This document shows positions 15,401-19,839 of a stretch of 19,839 nt of DNA, one piece after another (position 1 is the first letter of the stretch; every line of letters begins with the position of its first letter). The translations under genes were made by a program, and so were the position numbers. The notes below the pieces were generated by a model. The model saw only the letters and a program-made list of their open reading frames with translations. It was not told the origin of the DNA and searched no databases. This stretch comes from Clostridiales bacterium (GTDB lineage: Bacteria > Bacillota > Clostridia > Oscillospirales > Acutalibacteraceae), in assembly GCA_019417145.1 (NCBI GenBank), contig DXVY01000003.1, forward strand, positions 8,591 to 28,429, in the 5' to 3' direction.

Positions 15401-17762
15401 TATGTCGGCCGACGAGGCGGGGATACTCCGGCGGGAGGTCACCTTCCGGAACGACTACAATTTCACCGACCTTAGCCAGTTCAACGTATCCTGGGAGCTG
15501 ACCGAGGATGGGAAGATGGTCGACAAGGGCACCCTTTCCGACCTGAGCCTGGCCCCCCGGACCAGCGGGACGGTTTCGGTTCCCTTCCAGATGCCCGCAA
15601 CCGCAAAGGCCGACGCCGAGTATTTCCTGAACCTGTCGGTTACCCTGAAGGAGGACACCCTCTGGGCCGATAAGGACTTTGAGGTTGCGTACCAGCAGCT
15701 CCGGGTGCCCGCCACGGTGGAGCACATCCCCGGGCTGGATGTTTCCACCATCGGGGACGCAGTCCTCAAGGAGACCGACGACGCCTACACGGTGGAGGGC
15801 GACGGCTTCTCCCTGACCGTGAATAAGGCCACCGGGCTTATCACCGACTATACTTATGACGACACGGTGCTGCTCACCGGTGCGACCCCCAACTACTGGA
15901 GGGCCAAAACCAATAACGACCAGAATATCGACGGCAAATGGGAAAACGCCAACCAGAATATGCAGCTTAAGAGCCTGACCGCCGCCGCCACCCAGGATGG
16001 AAAGAGCGTGGAAATCAAGGCTTCTCTGGGGCTGAATGGGGTAGGCGACTCCACCCAGGACCTTGTGTATACCGTTTACGGCTCGGGCGAGGTGCAGATA
16101 ACAGCGACCCTCCATCGTGACGCGGCCATAGGCGAGATGCTGAGCTACGGCACCGAGCTGACCCTGCCCCGCGGCTATGAGAACATTACCTGGTACGGGC
16201 ACGGTCCCCAGGAAACCTTCGGAGATCGCAATCTGGGCGCGCCCATAGGCGTGTATGAAAGCACGGTTTCGGATTCCTATTTCTCTTTTGCCCGGCCCCA
16301 GGATACCGGCCGTAAGACCGGCGTGCGTTTTATGGCGCTGGAGGATCCCCAGGAGTCCATCGGCTTGATGGTGGTGGGCGAGCAGCCCATCGAAGCCGCC
16401 GCCCTCCACTTTAGTACGGCAGAACTGAGCAATAAGGGGCATACCTATCAGCTGCCCAAGACCGATCATACGGTCATGCGGGTAGACTACAAATCCCGGG
16501 GTACCAGCACCAGCAGCCTTGGGCCGCCGCCTCAGGACGAATACCGCCTGATAAACGACGGCAGCGACCTTACCTATACCTATACCATTGTGCCCTATGA
16601 GACGGCTACGGCCGACAAGATGGAACTGAGCAAGGTGTGGCGGGACGCCGACTCCTTCGACCAGGAAGCCCACGATAAGCAGCAGGCCGCGGCGGTGGAC
16701 GCCCTGATTAGCGACATCTCCATAGCCGTGACCGAATACCAGAAGGACGATATCGAAGCCGCCCGGGCGGCTTACGAGAAGCTGACCGATGACCAGAAGG
16801 AACTGGTAACCGGCCTTGCCTATCTGGAGCAGGCTGAGGAGGAAATAAAGACCGCATATGGCGCCAAGGCCTATGTGACCGACGCCAGCACCAACGCTGC
16901 TGTGGCCGAAATCACCCAGACGGCCAGCATCGTGCGGGATGAGACCTCTCCCACCGGCTACGCCATGAAGGGCTACTTCGACGCCCCCAATTCCGACCTG
17001 TTCAACAATGTCTTCACCGGCACCAGCGCCTACACCATGGAGGTCTGGGTCAACCCCGCCGACATGGAGAACGGCAACACCTTCCTGGCTAAGGGCGACC
17101 TCCAGACCAGTCTGAAGATCGCAAACGGACAGCTGGAGTTTGCCCTTCAGGACGGCAGCGGCTGGACAACGCTGAATGTCAACATTCCTGCGGGCTTTGT
17201 GGGCAGCTGGCATCAGCTGGCGGCTACCTACGACGGCAGCACCATGGCTATGTATATGGACGGCCAGCAGCTGGGCAGCCAGACCCTCAGCACCCCTGTG
17301 CATGTGCAAACCACTGGCAATGCCATGGGATTCGGCCATATGGACGGCAGCACCACCAATTTCCTGCGCGGATCCATGGCCTCGGCCCGGGTGTATTCCA
17401 GGGCCCTGACGGCCGATGAAATCCTTGCCCAGTATGACTACATGATCAATGGCAGCGGCGAGCATATCGACGCCAAAGACCGGAGAGTGGCTGCCTGGTA
17501 CGATTTCACTGCCGAGAATACTTCTGTAGAAGGCGGCACCACCTGGCCGGATACCGGTGAAGACATTGTGCCCGGGGACCTGGATAAGGATGAGGAAGTG
17601 ACCATCGCCGACGTGATGGAGGCCTGCAAGGTCATGGCCAGAGAGTCGGCGGGGACCGATCCCACGGATGACGAGATCGCGCGTGGCGACCTGGACGATG
17701 ATGGTGAGATCACCATTGCCGACGTGATGGAAATCTGCAAGATTTTGGCCCGCAATGGTTAA
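12408..17762 (+). CDS. Secreted GH2 beta-galactosidase with two LamG modules and a dockerin
   Basis: A 1784-residue exported LacZ-family enzyme, against about 1020 for E. coli LacZ. Order: signal peptide (1 to about 31, MKWKKRAVSAVLTAAMAASM then an Ala-rich cleavage region); GH2 sugar-binding domain (about 130-310); GH2 Ig domain (about 315-450); TIM barrel from GVNRHDVNPDAGRY onward. The acid/base is E590 (WSMGNE) and the nucleophile E657 (MSEYAHAPGNS). FIWDWIDQS (686-694) should be followed directly by YGG...GLITSDRTP, but a LamG module (about 730-905) lies between, and the barrel resumes near Y955. Then come a DUF4981-type domain (about 987-1101), the LacZ small-chain beta sandwich (about 1134-1405), a helical linker (about 1410-1485), a second LamG (about 1505-1700) and a type I dockerin (1722-1784). 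It is expected to remove beta-galactosyl residues outside the cell, held by a cohesin. Beta-galactosidase is by family; the natural glycan is unknown. Confidence 0.94.
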   Translation: MKWKKRAVSAVLTAAMAASMAVPTAGTAAAAAGDPWKEDAAWPALTALSELEPGQTYFTGNEWTGDLNSQDIAGNTVNQSDIYEVNREPLRSADAIPYDSVEAARQGAVDYKPELSGYYQLLTGEGDDQKWDLTVYRSPAEADADGISDEFYKVDYDTSLNPYTGNDQVATKDTANYACGWKSVTLPASWQTQGFDFPIFINITYPWPGHYGNANDPVPAAPKVFNPVGFYRRSFDVDPSWMEDGKKVYISFQGVESCMYLYVNGHEVGYAEDSFDAKDFDITPFLNADGQDNVLAVKVIRWCDGSYMEDQDYLRLAGIFRDVYLYAAPAVRIRDYKVETDLDENYEDADLSLDLYISNESTETASDYGVDVKLFDAEGKDVLADNPLRGDAPEVASMEEGTLSLNRLIENPHLWSDEDPYLYTLVVSLYEKDSGRYFHSLSQQLGFREIEFTMTEVNENLDKTTTSYQTVTINGQPLKLWGVNRHDVNPDAGRYVTRELYEKDIELMKQFNVNAIRTSHYPNDRYMYYLCDKYGIYVLAEANNESHALGWDDDTSLGNYFEDTIFDRIAANVNAQKNRTSVVMWSMGNETAGSGPKKVYRRAIQEVIRPLDTTRPVQMERLGWGGGVDIGSTMYSYPNEVEAWGQNADRMPYLMSEYAHAPGNSEGGLNLYMDVFRNSSNLLGGFIWDWIDQSIATPIPAGYDLTADQSQNGFVASLSGSLSDDASAPDGKSFDGVSIISESKNEGANNTINAVLSGNNAFTLELYMQQTTAKGYNIILAKGDHQVAMRTMAEDNGNIHVAFYVYADGQWIQNDFALPSDWLGNWHLLTATFDGHNMQVYCDGEPLTCKTNPQKTVDGAIAASSQELAVGRDVENTDRDGNNKYAQVRIYSKALTQEEIKAQLAGDENTGSYAIEADDPSVLLWMDAAEATVQTDDSVWDYYAEIGREDMAGKYFGYGGSWNEEQHDADGSCDGLITSDRTPQPELYEVKYNYQNILMSADEAGILRREVTFRNDYNFTDLSQFNVSWELTEDGKMVDKGTLSDLSLAPRTSGTVSVPFQMPATAKADAEYFLNLSVTLKEDTLWADKDFEVAYQQLRVPATVEHIPGLDVSTIGDAVLKETDDAYTVEGDGFSLTVNKATGLITDYTYDDTVLLTGATPNYWRAKTNNDQNIDGKWENANQNMQLKSLTAAATQDGKSVEIKASLGLNGVGDSTQDLVYTVYGSGEVQITATLHRDAAIGEMLSYGTELTLPRGYENITWYGHGPQETFGDRNLGAPIGVYESTVSDSYFSFARPQDTGRKTGVRFMALEDPQESIGLMVVGEQPIEAAALHFSTAELSNKGHTYQLPKTDHTVMRVDYKSRGTSTSSLGPPPQDEYRLINDGSDLTYTYTIVPYETATADKMELSKVWRDADSFDQEAHDKQQAAAVDALISDISIAVTEYQKDDIEAARAAYEKLTDDQKELVTGLAYLEQAEEEIKTAYGAKAYVTDASTNAAVAEITQTASIVRDETSPTGYAMKGYFDAPNSDLFNNVFTGTSAYTMEVWVNPADMENGNTFLAKGDLQTSLKIANGQLEFALQDGSGWTTLNVNIPAGFVGSWHQLAATYDGSTMAMYMDGQQLGSQTLSTPVHVQTTGNAMGFGHMDGSTTNFLRGSMASARVYSRALTADEILAQYDYMINGSGEHIDAKDRRVAAWYDFTAENTSVEGGTTWPDTGEDIVPGDLDKDEEVTIADVMEACKVMARESAGTDPTDDEIARGDLDDDGEITIADVMEICKILARNG
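17571..17762 (+). repeat. Dockerin-coding repeat, copy 1
   Basis: The last 64 codons of the GH2 gene match the last 64 codons of the esterase gene (19012-19203) without gaps. By my count 22 of 192 bases and 3 of 63 residues differ. The two calcium loops start at D1724 (D-L-D-K-D-E) and D1761 (D-L-D-D-D-G). Confidence 0.9.
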
Positions 17763-17768
17763 AGACTA

Positions 17769-17804
17769 AAAAATCGCCCTGGGTTTTCTCAGGGCGATTT
17801 TTAT
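17769..17804 (+). terminator. Rho-independent terminator after the GH2 gene
   Basis: AAAAATCGCCCTG/CAGGGCGATTTTT (17769-17781 with 17790-17802) forms a 13-bp perfect stem with an 8-base loop. The A and T runs make it able to work in both directions. It separates the GH2 gene from the esterase gene, which therefore needs its own promoter. Confidence 0.93.
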
Positions 17805-17850
17805 GGGACAAAGCAAATTGTTTTTTGCCCGGAACAGGACGCGGTTTGTC

Positions 17851-17889
17851 TTGATCCAGGAAGGCCCCGACAGAATACTGTAATTACAG
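17851..17889 (+). promoter_or_regulatory. Promoter and palindromic operator candidate of the esterase gene
   Basis: TTGATC (17851-17856) and AATACT (17874-17879) are 17 bases apart. The perfect 12-bp palindrome CTGTAATTACAG (17878-17889) overlaps the end of the -10 and the expected start site, a normal place for a repressor. The esterase ATG is 24 bases further on, with AAGGA as the ribosome site. Confidence 0.5.
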
Positions 17890-17913
17890 CAAGCGCTGAA
17901 AGGAAGAAAGCGT

Positions 17914-19203
17914 ATGAAGATCAGAAAATGGATGGCCGTACTTTTGACGGTGGGGCTGCTTATGGGCCTCCTGCCGGTCCAATCGGCTTTGGCGGCCGAT
18001 ATGCCCCAGGACGTGCAGCAGCAATTCGCCAAAGCCACCTATACCGACCCGGACACCGGTCTTACCCTACCCTACCGCATCTATGTTCCTGAGAAAATGA
18101 ATAGCGAGCGGAAGTACTCCTTGCTGCTTTTCCTCCACGGGGCGGGGCAGCGGGGAACCGATAATCAATGGCAGATCATCGTCAATGCTGAGATTCTTAC
18201 CCGGATCGTGAACAGCACCGACCCGGATCAAAGCTGTATCATCATCGCTCCCCAGTGTCCCAATGACAAGCAGTGGGTGGATACCCCCTGGGGCAACGGG
18301 TCTTATTCGGTGGACGCGATTCCCCAAAGTCAGCCGATGGCCGCCGCCATGAAGCTGGTGGATCAGATAGCGGGGGAGTACCGGGTGGATACTAACCGCA
18401 TGTACATCGCCGGCATCTCTATGGGCGGCTACGGCACATGGGATACCATCATGCGTTTTCCGGACAAATTTGCCGCCGCCATACCGATCTGCGGCGCCGC
18501 GGACCCCTCCAAGGCGTCCCTGATTAAAGACCTGCCCATCCGCACCTACCACAGCACCGACGATTTAATCGTTCCGGTCAGGGGCACCCAGGATATGGTG
18601 GCCGCCCTGAAGGCGGCGGGCAGCAATGTCATCTACACCGAATATACCAATGCCGGGCACGAGGCCTGGAAACCGGCCTTTGACGAACCCGACCTGCTGG
18701 ACTGGCTGTTCGCCCAACGTCGAGCCTCCCCGGTCAGCCGGGTGGATGATCCGGCCAATATTTCGGTGCCCCAGGGAACCGAATTCGCCCAGCTGTCTCT
18801 GCCTAAAACCGTAAAGGTTACGCTGGCCGACGGCCGGACCCAGTCGGTGGCCGTGCAGTGGGAGTCGGAGGGCCCCGACGGCAAAGAATATGACGGTTAT
18901 ACCTCCGGCGAATATATCCTTAAGGGCCTGCTGCCGGATACCCTTTTCAATCCAGACGGGCTGTTCGCCCGGATTACGGTAACGGTGGAGGCCCCTCTTC
19001 CCACTGTGATTCCCGGGGACCTGGATAAGGATGAGGAAGTGACCATCGCGGATGTGATGGAGGCCTGTAAGGTTATGGCCAGAGAGTCGGCGGGAACCGA
19101 TCCTACCGACGAGGAGATCCAGCGGGGCGACCTGGACGATGATGGCGAGATCACCATTGCCGATGTGATGGAAATCTGTAAGATTTTAGCCAGACAGGGC
19201 TGA
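17914..19203 (+). CDS. Secreted CE1-like alpha/beta-hydrolase esterase with Ig-like domain and dockerin
   Basis: A 429-residue exported serine hydrolase. The signal peptide ends near A27 (VQSALA|AD). The alpha/beta-hydrolase domain (about 35-268) has the oxyanion loop H75-G-A-G78, nucleophile S169 in GISMGG, Asp D217 in HSTDDLIVP and H249 in NAGHEAW. This is the predicted-peptidase/feruloyl-esterase/PHB-depolymerase group (COG4099-like, near CE1), so ester cleavage on plant or host glycans is likely; the acyl group is unknown and a peptidase role cannot be excluded. A Big_4-like Ig domain follows (about 277-360: LPKTVKVTLADGRTQSVAVQW), then a type I dockerin (367-429) nearly identical to that of the GH2 enzyme. 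It lies 151 bases after the GH2 stop, behind a terminator, and has its own promoter. Both enzymes are expected to act on the same assembly. Confidence 0.9.
   Translation: MKIRKWMAVLLTVGLLMGLLPVQSALAADMPQDVQQQFAKATYTDPDTGLTLPYRIYVPEKMNSERKYSLLLFLHGAGQRGTDNQWQIIVNAEILTRIVNSTDPDQSCIIIAPQCPNDKQWVDTPWGNGSYSVDAIPQSQPMAAAMKLVDQIAGEYRVDTNRMYIAGISMGGYGTWDTIMRFPDKFAAAIPICGAADPSKASLIKDLPIRTYHSTDDLIVPVRGTQDMVAALKAAGSNVIYTEYTNAGHEAWKPAFDEPDLLDWLFAQRRASPVSRVDDPANISVPQGTEFAQLSLPKTVKVTLADGRTQSVAVQWESEGPDGKEYDGYTSGEYILKGLLPDTLFNPDGLFARITVTVEAPLPTVIPGDLDKDEEVTIADVMEACKVMARESAGTDPTDEEIQRGDLDDDGEITIADVMEICKILARQG
19012..19203 (+). repeat. Dockerin-coding repeat, copy 2
   Basis: This is the second copy of the 192-base dockerin segment described at 17571-17762. 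Most differences are third-position changes. The amino-acid changes are Asp to Glu and Ala to Gln in the linker between the calcium loops, and Asn to Gln near the C-terminus. The calcium loops start at D369 and D406. Confidence 0.9.
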
Positions 19204-19231
19204 ACTGCGTCGGCCGCAAGGAAAATATACG

Positions 19232-19268
19232 GGCGCGGCGACGGAAAAGAATTTCCCGTCGCCGCGCC
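19232..19268 (+). terminator. GC-rich hairpin after the esterase gene
   Basis: A perfect 13-bp stem GGCGCGGCGACGG/CCGTCGCCGCGCC (19232-19244 with 19256-19268) lies 28 bases past the esterase stop. There is no T-run, so it may protect the mRNA 3' end or cause a pause rather than terminate alone. Confidence 0.55.
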
Positions 19269-19300
19269 TATACGGCAGACGCTATGCGCCGTCGGCCGTA

Positions 19301-19330
19301 AAAAAGGACAGCTTTTAGCTGTCTTTTTTT
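19301..19330. terminator. Bidirectional Rho-independent terminator
   Basis: GACAGCT/AGCTGTC (19307-19313 with 19317-19323) with a 3-base loop is followed by seven T on the plus strand and preceded by AAAAAGG, giving TCCTTTTT on the minus strand. It can close the esterase transcript and, from the other side, the ABC permease transcript. Confidence 0.9.
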
Positions 19331-19670
19331 GTGCCTTACGATTTTGGCATAGAGCGCCTCGGATGCAAAAGGGGCCGTACCGGTATGCAAATGGGTTAAA
19401 GCGCGGTACATATGACGGTCAAATCTGCTGCGGGCCATCCGCTGTTTTGGGTGCGCGGCGTCAAGGAAAAGAACGACTTGCCGCATAAACCGCCCCGTCA
19501 TCACTGCTCTGGCAGCCGGAAGGGGCGGGCGCCTTCGGAACCGCGCCGTCCCCCGCCGTGCCCGCCGTAATGCTGCCGCAGGCACGGGCGGCCCCGCGCC
19601 CGGTATGGGCGTTTTCTGTTTTCCCATTTCCTTTCCGGGAACTGGCCGTAGTTTTCCGGAACAATGATAA

Positions 19671-19839
19671 TCAGGATACGCCTGATTCCTTATGGGCGCG
19701 TCCAATTTGCGACCAGGGGCACAGCCTTTTTTCAAGCAGGTCCATCCCTCGGTTCAGGAATAGCCCCACAACGCCCATTACCAAAATGCCCCCCAGCATT
19801 TGGCTGTAGTCCAGCCGGATCCACATATCCATGATGAAG
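19671..19839 (-). CDS. ABC transporter permease (SsuC/TauC type), C-terminal end only
   Basis: The last 55 codons of a minus-strand gene are visible; the rest is beyond the window edge. The translation, beginning FIMDMWIRLDYSQMLGG, continues with ILVMGVVGLFLNRGMDLLEKR and LCPWSQIGR before the stop at 19671. A final membrane helix with GxxGLxL, followed by (D/N)R-x3-LE-x-R-x3-W, is the usual end of permeases in the nitrate/sulfonate/taurine importer family (BPD_transp_1), which commonly reads LLDRLLRLLERRLLRW. The substrate (sulfonate, nitrate, thiamine precursor or other) cannot be told from this fragment. The tail after the Trp is about 17 residues longer than the helix end. Its transcript probably ends at the bidirectional terminator near 19301-19330. 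Confidence 0.75.
   Translation of the reverse strand, partial: FIMDMWIRLDYSQMLGGILVMGVVGLFLNRGMDLLEKRLCPWSQIGRAHKESGVS

Larger units (their letters stand above)
19204..19670. other. Non-coding or decayed stretch between the esterase and the ABC permease
   Basis: These 467 bases hold two hairpins at the left end. Beyond 19331 no convincing gene is seen: the frames there are Arg/Pro/Gly-rich, lack ribosome sites and match nothing I recognise. The middle part (about 19510-19605) is very GC-rich with imperfect inverted repeats such as CCGTGCC/GGCACGG. A decayed gene or a long untranslated region would both fit. Confidence 0.5.

Noticed and set aside
13728..17465. A 1245-codon open frame antisense to the GH2 gene
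   Set aside because: Its length comes from the strong GC bias at third positions and from few TAA/TAG/TCA-type complements in the sense gene. It has low-complexity Gly/His/Val composition, no domain I recognise, and no ribosome site, while the sense strand encodes a complete enzyme.
19268..19735. A 155-codon minus-strand frame at the right end
   Set aside because: It overlaps the ABC permease end in another frame, crosses the bidirectional terminator, and is Arg/Pro/Ala-rich with no motif.

Overview
The window reads as a piece of a GC-rich, Gram-positive chromosome, most likely a gut or anaerobic-digester clostridium of the Oscillospiraceae/Ruminococcaceae kind. The reasons are strong AGGAGG ribosome sites, intrinsic hairpin-plus-T terminators, a SpoIIIE/FtsK translocase, a LiaF-like and DUF4097 envelope pair, and two secreted proteins ending in type I dockerins. 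The genus is inference. No rRNA, tRNA, CRISPR array, transposase or phage gene was seen.

Layout. Bases 1-1875 hold the 3' part of an FtsK/SpoIIIE gene, closed by a terminator (1959-1986). Bases 2039-6708 form a tight same-strand run: DUF3592 membrane protein, polytopic (HPP-like) membrane protein, YgiQ-type radical SAM protein, ComEC-like metallo-beta-lactamase hydrolase and DUF3006 protein. The last four are joined by a 3-base gap, a 31-base overlap and a 4-base overlap, and the run ends at a terminator (6726-6762). Bases 6970-9165 on the minus strand hold a maltose-type acetyltransferase with its own promoter and, upstream of it, a two-gene LiaF-like/DUF4097 operon. A 319-base divergent control region (9166-9484) with several palindromes separates that operon from a patatin-like phospholipase (9485-10333). 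A thioredoxin-reductase-like flavoprotein (10406-11290) and an AraC-family regulator (11438-12217) follow on the minus strand.

The most distinctive part is 11438-19203: the AraC regulator is divergent to a very large secreted GH2 beta-galactosidase (1784 residues), followed by a secreted CE1-like esterase (429 residues). Both enzymes end in almost the same 63-residue dockerin, so both should dock to the same cohesin, which is not encoded here. Together they look like a small sugar-utilisation locus: a sensor-regulator plus a glycosidase and an esterase for a decorated, galactose-containing glycan. In the GH2 enzyme a LamG (jelly-roll) module sits inside the catalytic barrel sequence, between the WDWxDQS strand and the YGG/DRTP segment.

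The right end (19204-19670) has two hairpins and no convincing gene, followed by the last 55 codons of a minus-strand ABC-transporter permease of the SsuC/TauC kind, cut by the window edge.

No clearly new multi-gene system was found. The best candidates for a second look are the nested LamG-in-GH2 architecture, the near-identical dockerin pair, the thioredoxin-reductase-like protein without the usual NADPH motif, and the palindrome-rich divergent region at 9310-9445.
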